Below, in pieces: positions 8,447 to 15,873 of a stretch of DNA of 39,506 bases. Made by a program: the position numbers and the translations under genes. Within the stretch, counting starts at the first letter, position 1; each line of letters starts with the position of its first letter. The notes beneath the pieces are model-generated. The model was given only the letters and a program-made list of their open reading frames with translations, was not told where the DNA came from and ran no database searches. The stretch lies in the NCBI GenBank assembly GCA_947457015.1, contig CANGTV010000011.1, forward strand, positions 1 to 39,506, given 5' to 3'. This DNA comes from Alphaproteobacteria bacterium. GTDB taxonomy: Bacteria > Pseudomonadota > Alphaproteobacteria > UBA9655.

Positions 8447-9088
8447 ATGAAGCCTGTATGGTTTTTAGTAATAAGTTTATTTTTTCAAGACACGTTAGCA
8501 ACTGCCCTAACCGTCACAGATGTAAAAGTATCTGTAACGGCTGACTCGGCAGCGGCTGCTCGAGATCAAGCCCTTACAAAGGCTCATGCTCTTGCTTTTC
8601 AAAAGCTTGTGAAAGAGAACTTTCCTGACAACTCTCCCCCTTCACCCCCTGAGGATCTCTTAATAGATATGGTCACAAATTTTTCTATCGATCGGGAAAA
8701 AACAACGCCACAAAGCTATGCTGCTTCTCTGACCTTTCACTTTGATGACTCTCACGTCCAAGACTGGCTTCGTCAAGACTTCGCCTCCTCAGAATCATCA
8801 ACTGCTCCTTTCAAAAAAGAAGAAAATCGCATAAAAATAACAGCAGATTATTCCACTTTTGCCGATTGGAAACATATTAAAAAAACGCTTGAGCGCTTGC
8901 CAGGAGTAGAAAAAGTAAACATAATTTCCCTCTCTCCTCAAAGTGCGGACCTAGAAATCGCTTATAGGGGGGAGATGCCCGACCTCCAACACCATCTTAA
9001 TCAAGAAGACTTAACTCTTGTCCCTCAAGGACAAGCCTGGCAAATTTCTTTGAATAAGCCCCCTTCTCGTTCACAAGTTATTTATTAA
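8447..9088 (+). CDS. DUF2066 domain-containing exported protein
   Basis: An exported protein of the DUF2066 family, whose function is unknown. Residues 1-19 are a signal peptide. The mature part begins LTVTDVKVSVTADSAAAARDQALTKA, the characteristic opening in which an Ala-rich helix follows a beta strand. At 213 residues it is shorter than the gammaproteobacterial members, as is usual in alphaproteobacteria. AAGGA lies about 10 bases before the ATG. It heads a run with a phosphatidyltransferase, a permease and a DnaA-family protein. This neighbourhood is conserved in alphaproteobacteria to my knowledge and supports the call, but does not reveal the role. Confidence 0.75.
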   Translation: MKPVWFLVISLFFQDTLATALTVTDVKVSVTADSAAAARDQALTKAHALAFQKLVKENFPDNSPPSPPEDLLIDMVTNFSIDREKTTPQSYAASLTFHFDDSHVQDWLRQDFASSESSTAPFKKEENRIKITADYSTFADWKHIKKTLERLPGVEKVNIISLSPQSADLEIAYRGEMPDLQHHLNQEDLTLVPQGQAWQISLNKPPSRSQVIY

Positions 9089-9108
9089 ACACTCCTTTTG
9101 CGGATTCT

Positions 9109-9675
9109 ATGATGATGAAAAAAACTATGAACATTCCTAACCTTATTAGTCTCGCGCGACTCCTCAGTGTTCCTCTTATTGTCTCTTTGATTCTTTCTTA
9201 TCAGCTTTTTCCTGCTTTTATTTTCTTCGCTATTGCAGGACTTTCTGATGCCCTTGACGGTTTTTTTGCGCGTATTTTTAAAGCCCGCACCACTCTTGGC
9301 GCCTATTTAGATCCTCTAGCTGACAAGGCTTTGCTTGTAGGAGTGTATGCCGCCCTCGGAAAAATAGGGCTTATTGATCTTTGGGTTGTGATTCTCGTTG
9401 TTTTTAGAGATGTTTTAATTATTGGAGGAATTCTCCTTCTTTTTCTCTTCAAGAGTTCCCTTGATATGAAACCCCTTATGGTGAGCAAGGTGAACACAGT
9501 GGTTCAACTTATTTTTGCTCTTTTCCTTTTAGGACAAGGAGAAACTCTCATAGGTATTTCTCATGCAAATGTATATTTCGGCTACCTCGTCGCACTTACA
9601 ACAGTGCTTTCTGGCGCAACTTATGTTAAGCTTGGCTTTAATCATTTTAACAAGATGAGTGTTAATCTTCCGTGA
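9109..9675 (+). CDS. CDP-alcohol phosphatidyltransferase family protein
   Basis: An inner-membrane enzyme that transfers a phosphatidyl group from CDP-diacylglycerol to an alcohol. The closest role is phosphatidylglycerophosphate or cardiolipin-type synthesis, but the acceptor cannot be fixed from sequence. The full signature D-x2-D-G-x2-A-R-x8-G-x3-D-x3-D is present: Asp47, Asp50, Gly51, Ala54, Arg55, Gly64, Asp68 and Asp72. The N-terminus reads NIPNLISLARLLSVP, typical of PgsA/Crd1 members, and about five membrane helices follow. The start could be 9109 or any of the nearby in-frame ATGs up to 9127 (MNIPN); no clear Shine-Dalgarno decides. It lies 20 bases after the DUF2066 gene, and its stop overlaps the next start by 4 bases (GTGA). 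Confidence 0.85.
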   Translation: MMMKKTMNIPNLISLARLLSVPLIVSLILSYQLFPAFIFFAIAGLSDALDGFFARIFKARTTLGAYLDPLADKALLVGVYAALGKIGLIDLWVVILVVFRDVLIIGGILLLFLFKSSLDMKPLMVSKVNTVVQLIFALFLLGQGETLIGISHANVYFGYLVALTTVLSGATYVKLGFNHFNKMSVNLP

Positions 9676-10775
9676 CGAAAGAACGACAGATTTGGCTTTG
9701 GATAGGCTTAGGCATCGCCTTTATTGGGGGTCTTTATCTTCTCAAAAGTATTCTTATGCCTTTTCTCACAGGACTATTGGTGGCTTATGCTATGAACCCA
9801 GCCGTACGGTTCTTTGAAAGGTGGGGAATTTCGCGTGGCCTGGGCACTGCTTTTATGGTTTTAAGTTTCTTTTTTTCTATTGGACTTTTGTTGTTTATCG
9901 CAATTCCTTTTATCCAAACAGAGCTTTTGTATTTAGCTTCTCGTGTGCCTCAATATGGAGAACGCCTCTTGGCTGCTGTAAAACCTCTTTTAGATGAGGC
10001 ATCTCACTACATTCAACCCACTGACATAGAGCGTCTTCGTAGCCTCGCTAGTTCTTATATGGGAGAAGTTCTTACCTGGGGAATCAGGCTTTTAGCCGGA
10101 ATTTTAACAAACAGCCTGGCTCTAGCGAATCTTATCTCCCTCATTGTCGTGACACCTGTTGTGGCTTTTTATTGTTTGCGGGATTGGGGCAAGATTATAA
10201 CCACCATCGACAGTTGGCTTCCCCGCCCTTATGAGTCTACCTTAAGACACCTCTTTCAAGAGATGAATACTACCATCGGCGGATTTGCACGGGGGCAGGC
10301 TCTTGTGTGTCTTATTGTGGGAATTTATTACTCTATTGCCTTAACTCTCGCTAACCTTGACTTTAGTCTTGTCGTCGGTGTGGTGATTGGAATCATGGCT
10401 TTTATTCCCTATGTGGGCGCTCTCTTTGGCTTTATGTTGAGCATTGGGATTGCCCTCTCTCAATTTTCTGATTGGGAGTCTGTGGGGATCATTGCCGGTA
10501 TTTTCCTTGTGGGCCAAACTCTAGAGGGATATCTTCTTATTCCTTATTTTGTTGGAGACCGCATCAGGCTTCATCCCGTTTGGGTGATTTTTGCTCTTTT
10601 AGCTGGTGGTTTTTTATATGGCTTCGTTGGGATTTTATTTGCCCTTCCTGTAGCAGCAGCTATAGGCGTTCTCGTGCGATACGGCCTTCAAACTTATCTT
10701 AAGAGTCCTTATTATTTGGGAAAGACTCTACCTCTATCAAAGAAATCTCGTGAAGCAGCTGATTCTCCCTCTTGA
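9672..10775 (+). CDS. AI-2E/PerM family transporter
   Basis: A polytopic inner-membrane protein of the AI-2 exporter/PerM superfamily. Members have been tied to Na+/H+ antiport or autoinducer export, and the substrate here is unknown. About eight membrane segments are visible. Family marks include SILMPFLTGLLVAYAMNP near the N-terminus, GFARGQALVCLIVGIYYSIAL, FIPYVGALFGF, and the late LIPYFVGDRIRLHPVWVIFALLAGG and YGFVGILFALPVAAAIGVL. Its 367 residues are normal. It starts with GTG overlapping the previous stop, so translation is probably coupled. Its 3' end overlaps hda by 26 bases, so all four genes of this run are very compact. Confidence 0.88.
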   Translation: MTKERQIWLWIGLGIAFIGGLYLLKSILMPFLTGLLVAYAMNPAVRFFERWGISRGLGTAFMVLSFFFSIGLLLFIAIPFIQTELLYLASRVPQYGERLLAAVKPLLDEASHYIQPTDIERLRSLASSYMGEVLTWGIRLLAGILTNSLALANLISLIVVTPVVAFYCLRDWGKIITTIDSWLPRPYESTLRHLFQEMNTTIGGFARGQALVCLIVGIYYSIALTLANLDFSLVVGVVIGIMAFIPYVGALFGFMLSIGIALSQFSDWESVGIIAGIFLVGQTLEGYLLIPYFVGDRIRLHPVWVIFALLAGGFLYGFVGILFALPVAAAIGVLVRYGLQTYLKSPYYLGKTLPLSKKSREAADSPS

Positions 10776-11430
10776 TTTGCCTCCTGCTTTCGAGGAACAC
10801 GACTTTATGGTCTCAAAGGCTAATAAGGAAGCCTACCTTTGGGTTATGCGCTGGCCCAACTGGCCCTCACGTTGCCTTGCTATTTATGGAGACAATGGGT
10901 GTGGCAAAACTCACCTCTCTTACATATGGCAGAAAAAAACAAAAGCAAATCGCCTTCAGGGAGTAGATTTTAACAAAGCCCCTCTCTCAACTCTTCTCGA
11001 CGCATCTCCTTTTTTTATTCTTGACGAAGCGCACCTTATCAACCAGGGAGAAAAGCTCTTTCATCTCTATAACCATCTCACCCTTTCAAAAGGAGGAATA
11101 CTATTTCTCTCAAAAACACCTCCAGCCCACTGGGTTGCTGGCTTGCCGGACCTAAGATCACGATTAAATACCATTCCTGCCATAAAGATTCACCCGCCTG
11201 ATGATGCTCTTTTATCTGATGTCATTCAAAAACTGTTTTCTGATTTACAAGTGAAAGTCGATGAGAGTGTTATTAATTTTCTTCTGATCCACATGGAGCG
11301 CTCCTTTGACAGCGCACGCCTCTGGGTTAATCTTTTAAACACACGCGCCCTTACTCAAAAGCGCAATATTACGATTCCTCTGGCGCGGGAGATCCTGTCG
11401 GAGCAAGCGTCGGATGAAAAACATCTATAA
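10750..11430 (+). CDS. hda: DnaA regulatory inactivator Hda/HdaA family protein
   Basis: An AAA+ protein related to DnaA. With the DNA-loaded sliding clamp it stimulates ATP hydrolysis by DnaA and so limits re-initiation of replication. The N-terminus carries a clamp-binding motif, QLILPL (residues 3-8). Walker A is GDNGCGKTH (47-55) and Walker B is FFILDEAH (88-95). A sensor-type region follows (FLSKTPPAHW, LRSRL with an arginine-finger-like Arg). The C-terminal helical lid is present, but DnaA's DNA-binding domain IV is absent, which fits 226 residues. The start is GTG, inside the last 26 bases of the permease gene. The 3' end overlaps the convergent SixA-like gene by 62 bases. Confidence 0.85.
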   Translation: MKQLILPLDLPPAFEEHDFMVSKANKEAYLWVMRWPNWPSRCLAIYGDNGCGKTHLSYIWQKKTKANRLQGVDFNKAPLSTLLDASPFFILDEAHLINQGEKLFHLYNHLTLSKGGILFLSKTPPAHWVAGLPDLRSRLNTIPAIKIHPPDDALLSDVIQKLFSDLQVKVDESVINFLLIHMERSFDSARLWVNLLNTRALTQKRNITIPLAREILSEQASDEKHL

Positions 11431-11896
11431 TTTCGCCTAATCCCCACTCTAAATCTTTCCAACTATCCACAGGAAGCTGAAACCCCACAAGAGTAGCAGG
11501 AGCAACACCTTCATTGAGGAAGGGCGGGAAAGATTGAGCAAGCCTTAAAATCGCAAAGGCAATCCCAGGATTATGGCCGACATAAAGAACATTTTCTCTG
11601 GTATGAGGAAGATGCTTCAAATGATTAAGAATGAGATCTTCAGAAATATTATAAAATTTTTCTGAAATTTCAATATCCCCTGTGCTAACAATTGAGCGCA
11701 AAGGCTCTACTGTCTCTTGTGCTCTTAAAGCGGCTGAACACATGACAAAATCAAAGGTTAGCCCTTTTGTTTGACAATAAGCCGCCACCGCCTCGGCTTC
11801 TTCTCGTCCCCTATCATTGAGAGGTCGATCAAAGTCAGCATAGGCCGTGGGCCGTGGTTCTGCGTGCGCATGGCGAAGGAGGTACAGTGTTTTCAT
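11369..11896 (-). CDS. SixA-type histidine phosphatase
   Basis: A small cytoplasmic member of the histidine phosphatase (phosphoglycerate mutase-like) superfamily, SixA branch. E. coli SixA dephosphorylates phosphohistidine on a phosphotransfer protein; the substrate here is unknown. The catalytic motif LLRHAHAEP places the nucleophilic His at residue 9 and Arg at 8. DFDRPLNDRGREEA is the usual SixA continuation. SAALRAQETVE provides the second Arg, and YVGHNPG gives the second catalytic His at 108. At 175 residues it is family-typical. Its last 62 bases overlap the end of hda on the opposite strand. It is transcribed divergently from the HAD gene across an 87-base gap. Confidence 0.85.
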   Translation of the reverse strand: MKTLYLLRHAHAEPRPTAYADFDRPLNDRGREEAEAVAAYCQTKGLTFDFVMCSAALRAQETVEPLRSIVSTGDIEISEKFYNISEDLILNHLKHLPHTRENVLYVGHNPGIAFAILRLAQSFPPFLNEGVAPATLVGFQLPVDSWKDLEWGLGEIIDVFHPTLAPTGSPAPEES

Positions 11897-11983
11897 TATA
11901 TTAATTTACCCTAGATAGAGCCTAAAAAATCCGCTATTAAAGTACTATACTTTTCTCCTCGCAACAAGACTCTGGCACACACC

Positions 11984-12682
11984 ATGACTTCCTGGCTCCT
12001 CCTCGATTTTGATAATTGCCAAATGGCAACAGAACATTTGGCTGTTCCATCGCTGATCAAACGCTTTAATGAGCTCTATGAAAAGCAGATTGATCATCCC
12101 CTCTCCTTTGAAGAATTCAAGCAACATTTCCATGGCCAAGCCCGAGAAACTCTCTGCGCTAATCTCTCAAAGCATTTTGGGATCACTGTTGACTACCCCA
12201 CTCTTTATGACGCGCGCGAGTGGCGGATTATGCAAATGCTTCAAGAAACGGGCGTTGAGATGGCCCCTCATTTGTTAGAGACCTTAGAATTATTGCAGGC
12301 TCAAGGGTATAAATTTGCTTTTGTCTCTAACAATCCCATTCAACGAGGGCTTGCGTCTATGCGCTACGCCACAAATGGCCAAGGAGATCGCCTCGCGCGC
12401 TTGTTTGGGACTGCCTTTTTTGAAGCAGGTGATGTTCAAAAGCCTCAACCTGAAGTTTACTTAAGAGCCATGGCACAACTGGGGACCTCACCTCAACGCT
12501 GTGTTGCAGTCGAGGACAGTCCTACCGGGGTAAGCGCTGCCGTAGGAGCTGCCCTTACCACATTTGGCTTTTTAGGCTTCGCCGATGATTCTCAAGAAAC
12601 AGCCAAAAAACTCATGGAAAAAGGAGCCACCGCCTGTTTTCAAAGCTGGAGAGACCTTCCTTCACTCCTTCACCTCCCTTAA
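11984..12682 (+). CDS. HAD superfamily hydrolase (subfamily IA type)
   Basis: A cytoplasmic haloacid-dehalogenase-like phosphatase, probably acting on a small phosphorylated metabolite that cannot be named. Motif I is LLLDFDNCQ with nucleophile Asp8 and acid Asp10; Asn replaces the usual Gly after the second Asp. An alpha-helical cap follows (about 15-90). Motif II is FVSNN (Ser115), motif III is Lys153 in VQKPQPEVY, and motif IV is VEDSPTG (Glu177, Asp178). The KPxPxxY and EDSxxG forms are typical of the phosphoglycolate phosphatase/beta-phosphoglucomutase branch. The ATG start gives the motif at the expected distance, but no good Shine-Dalgarno is seen. It lies 61 bases upstream of ppk1 in the same direction. 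Confidence 0.8.
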   Translation: MTSWLLLDFDNCQMATEHLAVPSLIKRFNELYEKQIDHPLSFEEFKQHFHGQARETLCANLSKHFGITVDYPTLYDAREWRIMQMLQETGVEMAPHLLETLELLQAQGYKFAFVSNNPIQRGLASMRYATNGQGDRLARLFGTAFFEAGDVQKPQPEVYLRAMAQLGTSPQRCVAVEDSPTGVSAAVGAALTTFGFLGFADDSQETAKKLMEKGATACFQSWRDLPSLLHLP

Positions 12683-12743
12683 CGTTTTCTTTACGCTTCA
12701 GGATTACCCTTAGAAAAGACTCCTTTCCTCATGAGACTGACAA

Positions 12744-14840
12744 GTGAAGAAAACGCCCCTCTACTTTGACCGAGAACTTTCCTGGCTTGCCTTTAATGAG
12801 CGGGTCCTGGCTCAGGCTTATAATGAAGACGTGCCGCTTTTAGAACGTCTTAACTTTATTGCGATCTCTGCCAAAAACTTAGACGAGTTTTATATGGTTC
12901 GGGTGGCGGGCCTTAAAAACCAGCTAGATGCAGGAATGGAAGCCACCGACACTGAAGAGCAACGCCTCGATGACCTTTTACATGCTATTTATGAACGCTC
13001 TTTAAGGTTGATCCAAAATCAACAGGTGCAATTAAAAAAACTTATCAAAGAGCTCGCAAAACAGAACTTTTCTATTGTTAAACCAAAAGAGCTCTCAAAA
13101 TCAGAAGAAAAATGGCTTAAAAACTATTTCGACCATAACCTTTTGCCCGTCTTAACACCACTCTCTGTGGACCCCGCCCACCCGTTTCCTTTCATTCCCA
13201 ATATGGGGCTTGCCATTGCTTTAGAACTCTTAGGAAAGCATGACAAGGAGAGGAAAGCGCTCATCCCTCTTCCTACTCAAATTCCTCGTTTTATTCAACT
13301 GCCTGGTAAAGACCAGCGTTATATTTTGGCGGAAGATGTGATCATTTTCTACATCCATGAATTGTTCCCTGGCTTTCGCATTCAGTCTTCTGGGTGTTTT
13401 CGCGTCTTGAGAGATAGCGAGATTGAATTTCATGAAGAATCCGAAGATTTTGTTCGCTATTTTGAAGTAGCCCTCAAAAAACGCAAAAGAGGCACTGTCA
13501 TTCTTTTAACAATAGAAGACACGATGCCACACCCTCTTCGCAAATTTGTCAAAGATAATATGAATATTGAAATTGGTGATATCATGAGTGTTGAAGGAAT
13601 TTTAGGCCTTGATAGCCTAGAACAACTTCTTCCCTCAGGCCGTCCAGATTTACGCTACCCCTCCTATAATGAGCGCTATCCCGAGCGCATTCGAGAATTC
13701 GGTGGCAATATCTTTGCCGCCATTGCTAAGAAAGACCTCCTCGTTCACCATCCCTATGAAAGCTTTGAGGTGGTCGTAGAGTTTCTTAAACGTGCCGCAA
13801 AAGACCCTCATGTTGTTTCCATTAAACAAACTCTTTATCGCACGTCTAACCACTCATCCATTATCGCAGCTCTCGTTGAAGCTGCCGAGAACGGAAAAAG
13901 CGTCACGGTTGTGGTGGAAATTAAAGCACGTTTTGATGAGCAAGCTAATCTTCAGTGGGCTCAAGATTTAGAACGTGCTGGCGTCATGGTTCTTTATGGA
14001 ATTTTAGGGTATAAAACGCACGGTAAAGTTTCCCTTGTTACCCGTCGAGAAGAGAAAGGCCTTCAAATTTATACCCATCTGGGAACAGGAAACTACCATC
14101 CCATCACAGCCCGTATTTATGATGATCTTTCTTTATTCACCGCTGATCCTGAAATGGGAGAAGAAACCTCAAAAATCTTTAATTACTTGACGGGCTATGC
14201 CCATCCAAAAAAATTAACAAAGCTGTTTTATTCTCCGATTACCTTAAGAGATAAGCTTGAAGAACTTATCAAAGATGAAATTCGAGCCGCCAAAAAGGGA
14301 AAGCCGGCTTTCATCTGGGCCAAGCTGAACGCCCTTGTAGACAAAAGAATGATCGCCCTGCTTTATGAGGCTTCTAACGCAGGTGTCTCTATCGATCTTG
14401 TGATTCGGGGGATTTGTTGTTTGCGCCCTGGCGTCAAAGGGTTGTCTGAAAACATCCGTGTTAAAAGCCTTATTGGGCGCTTTTTGGAGCATTCTCGCAT
14501 CGCCTGCTTTGGTAATGGGCATCCCCTCCCCTCTCCTCATGCAAAAGTATATATTTCTTCTGCTGATTGGATGACACGCAACTTAGATTGGCGCTTTGAA
14601 ACCTTTGTGTCCATTGAAAATCAAACAGTCAAAGAGCAGATCTTAACCCAAATTATGGTGGCTTATCTTAAGGATCATGCCCAAAGCTGGGATCTTGATG
14701 AAGAAGGAATATTTCATCCCGCAGGGCCAGGCTTTAGCGCCCATGAGTATTTTATGAAACATCCCAGTCTTTCCGGCAGAGGGCTCGGGAATCATGGAGG
14801 CGTGCCTCAGTTAATATTGGATGAAGAAGCATCATTATAA
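12744..14840 (+). CDS. ppk1: polyphosphate kinase 1
   Basis: PPK1 reversibly polymerises the terminal phosphate of ATP into inorganic polyphosphate. The N-terminal domain opens FDRELSWLAFNERVL, and the head domain follows. Two phospholipase-D-like C-terminal domains carry the active site. His426 in YKTHGKVSL is the autophosphorylated residue (E. coli His435 equivalent), and His599 in SPHAKVYISSADWM is the second catalytic His. The substrate-binding IKQTLYRTS and NLDWRFE are intact. At 698 residues it is close to the usual 690-720. The start is GTG; an upstream ATG at 12731 is out of frame. No exopolyphosphatase (ppx) gene lies beside it, unlike in many bacteria. Confidence 0.95.
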   Translation: MKKTPLYFDRELSWLAFNERVLAQAYNEDVPLLERLNFIAISAKNLDEFYMVRVAGLKNQLDAGMEATDTEEQRLDDLLHAIYERSLRLIQNQQVQLKKLIKELAKQNFSIVKPKELSKSEEKWLKNYFDHNLLPVLTPLSVDPAHPFPFIPNMGLAIALELLGKHDKERKALIPLPTQIPRFIQLPGKDQRYILAEDVIIFYIHELFPGFRIQSSGCFRVLRDSEIEFHEESEDFVRYFEVALKKRKRGTVILLTIEDTMPHPLRKFVKDNMNIEIGDIMSVEGILGLDSLEQLLPSGRPDLRYPSYNERYPERIREFGGNIFAAIAKKDLLVHHPYESFEVVVEFLKRAAKDPHVVSIKQTLYRTSNHSSIIAALVEAAENGKSVTVVVEIKARFDEQANLQWAQDLERAGVMVLYGILGYKTHGKVSLVTRREEKGLQIYTHLGTGNYHPITARIYDDLSLFTADPEMGEETSKIFNYLTGYAHPKKLTKLFYSPITLRDKLEELIKDEIRAAKKGKPAFIWAKLNALVDKRMIALLYEASNAGVSIDLVIRGICCLRPGVKGLSENIRVKSLIGRFLEHSRIACFGNGHPLPSPHAKVYISSADWMTRNLDWRFETFVSIENQTVKEQILTQIMVAYLKDHAQSWDLDEEGIFHPAGPGFSAHEYFMKHPSLSGRGLGNHGGVPQLILDEEASL

Positions 14841-14883
14841 TTTGCGTCTCTCTAGACACAAAGATTTGATTATTTCATTATTT

Positions 14884-14943
14884 ATTTTAGAGAAGTTGCA
14901 TCAAGAAATCAAATTTCTCGATTGGCCATACATGGCCAATTGA
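14884..14943 (+). pseudogene. coding-like remnant, unknown family, copy 1
   Basis: Read on the plus strand this gives ILEKLHQEIKFLDWPYMAN and then a stop. The part IKF-DWPYM and the preceding ILEK recur at 39278-39397, where the frame continues for 24 more codons after DWPYM. The match holds at nucleotide level as well (ATCAAATTT, then CGATTGGCCATA). The frame is open back into the end of ppk1 but has no start signal of its own. It may be the debris of a once-duplicated gene or mobile element, or a non-coding repeat that happens to be open. The parent family is not recognised. Confidence 0.35.
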
Positions 14944-15028
14944 AAAATTGGACTTCTTTTAAAAAGAGAGTAAACTAATAAATATAAAATCGGACTGTTG
15001 TGCCCATACATAATCTTAAACAAAATAT

Positions 15029-15116
15029 GTCATGCTGAACTCGTTTCAGCATCTCGTTGGCAAAAAGATCCCGAAATGATCCCGGTTCAAGGCCGGCACT
15101 AAAGGTTCGGGATGAC
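15029..15116. repeat. 88-base dispersed repeat with inverted ends
   Basis: The element begins GTCATGCTGAAC and ends GTTCGGGATGAC; these ends pair at 10 of 12 positions. Next to the left end is a perfect hairpin, ATGCTGAA-CTCGT-TTCAGCAT (15032-15052). The same hairpin appears on the opposite strand at 33837-33857, inside the repeat between nuoF and nuoG. Both copies are small, non-coding and terminal-inverted, so they look like members of one dispersed palindromic family. Confidence 0.7.
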
Positions 15117-15169
15117 ATTTTGGAGAAAGCAAGCTTTTGCAGCAAGTTCTACACAACACTTACTCTGGT

Positions 15170-15583
15170 TTACTCCCCATTTTCATTTAATAGGCTTGTC
15201 AACGCCCCTAACGCTGTTAGACGCGCTTTTTTACAGTGTAGACTGAATTCTGTTAGATTGAACCTGGCTTGTGAGTATTCCAGATCTAATCTATCCGAAG
15301 GATTTCTTCTTTTAGCAGCATGGTAGTTTGCTTCCAATCTTGGTGTTGTTTCACCCAGCCAGCTTTGTGCCTCTGCTATTTCAACTTTCATTTGCGCAAG
15401 GAGAGGAATTATTTCTGCGGTTAGACGCCCTTTTTCTTCGTCCAATCTTGCAAACTGCTGTCTTTCGGACACCCTTGCGCTACCATATTGGTGAGAGTCA
15501 GCCTCATCCATCGCCCTTACGTGAGCTTCCCAAAAAAAACTTGCAACAATAACCATCAAACTTAATTTTTTAAAATAAAACAC
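15170..15583 (-). CDS. small exported helical protein, unknown family (137 aa)
   Basis: No family is recognised. Residues 1-24 form a signal peptide (FYFKKLSLMVIVASFFWEAHVRA). The mature part is charged and almost entirely helix-forming (ERQQFARLDEEKGRLTAEI, then LLAQMKVEIAEAQSWL), likely a short coiled coil or helical bundle. One Cys is present (HCKKAR). The start is GTG with AAGGATG about 5 bases upstream, which supports translation; the ATG within that Shine-Dalgarno is out of frame. It is flanked by dispersed repeats on both sides (15029-15116 and 15801-15830), so it may sit in a rearranged or lineage-specific island. It is probably periplasmic or secreted. Confidence 0.5.
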   Translation of the reverse strand: MFYFKKLSLMVIVASFFWEAHVRAMDEADSHQYGSARVSERQQFARLDEEKGRLTAEIIPLLAQMKVEIAEAQSWLGETTPRLEANYHAAKRRNPSDRLDLEYSQARFNLTEFSLHCKKARLTALGALTSLLNENGE

Positions 15584-15800
15584 AAATACATCCTTTTTAA
15601 TTAAACAGCATACTATTTTTAAATATGTAATATTTTATTTCTAAAAATACAAGATAAAAAATACGACAACAATACAATGTACTGGTTTTATAAAAAGAGT
15701 AATGAGGTGGACATTATTTTATATAGTCAATTAAATTAGAAATGCTTCGTTCACTTTCCATAAGTGTCCTCCCTTGCTGTGGAGGGAATCCAGTTATTTC

Positions 15801-15830
15801 CTGGGCCCCCGCCTTCGCGGGGATGACAAT
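15801..15830. repeat. half copy of the CGCGAAGGCGGG palindromic repeat
   Basis: Positions 15801-15830 match 33871-33900 (right arm of the repeat between nuoF and nuoG) at 28 of 30 bases, including GCCTTCGCGGGGATGACAAT. The opposite arm is absent; only GGAATCCAG remains upstream (15785-15793). An 11-base inverted repeat, TATAGTCAATT (15722-15732) and its complement (15861-15871), brackets the half element just outside the rnd stop. Confidence 0.6.
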
Positions 15831-15873
15831 GGGGGGATTAAAACATGTCAACCTCATATAAATTGACTATAAT

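Larger units (their letters stand above)
14841..15169. other. gap after ppk1 holding a coding-like remnant and a palindromic repeat
   Basis: No intact gene is seen. The stretch holds a coding-like remnant that resembles one near the window's right end (14884-14943). The same place contains a hairpin with arms ATTGGCCAT and ATGGCCAAT. An 88-base dispersed repeat follows at 15029-15116. An apparent plus-strand frame at 15057-15326 lies partly across the repeat and antisense to the exported-protein gene, so it is not called. Confidence 0.45.

Noticed and set aside
14905-14960. Hairpin after ppk1 as a rho-independent terminator
   Set aside because: The ATTGGCCAT/ATGGCCAAT stem is real but is not followed by a T-run, and it belongs to the fragment shared with 39278-39397.
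15057-15326. An 89-codon plus-strand frame after ppk1
   Set aside because: It starts in the 88-base repeat and runs antisense to the exported-protein gene, whose signal peptide and Shine-Dalgarno are more convincing.
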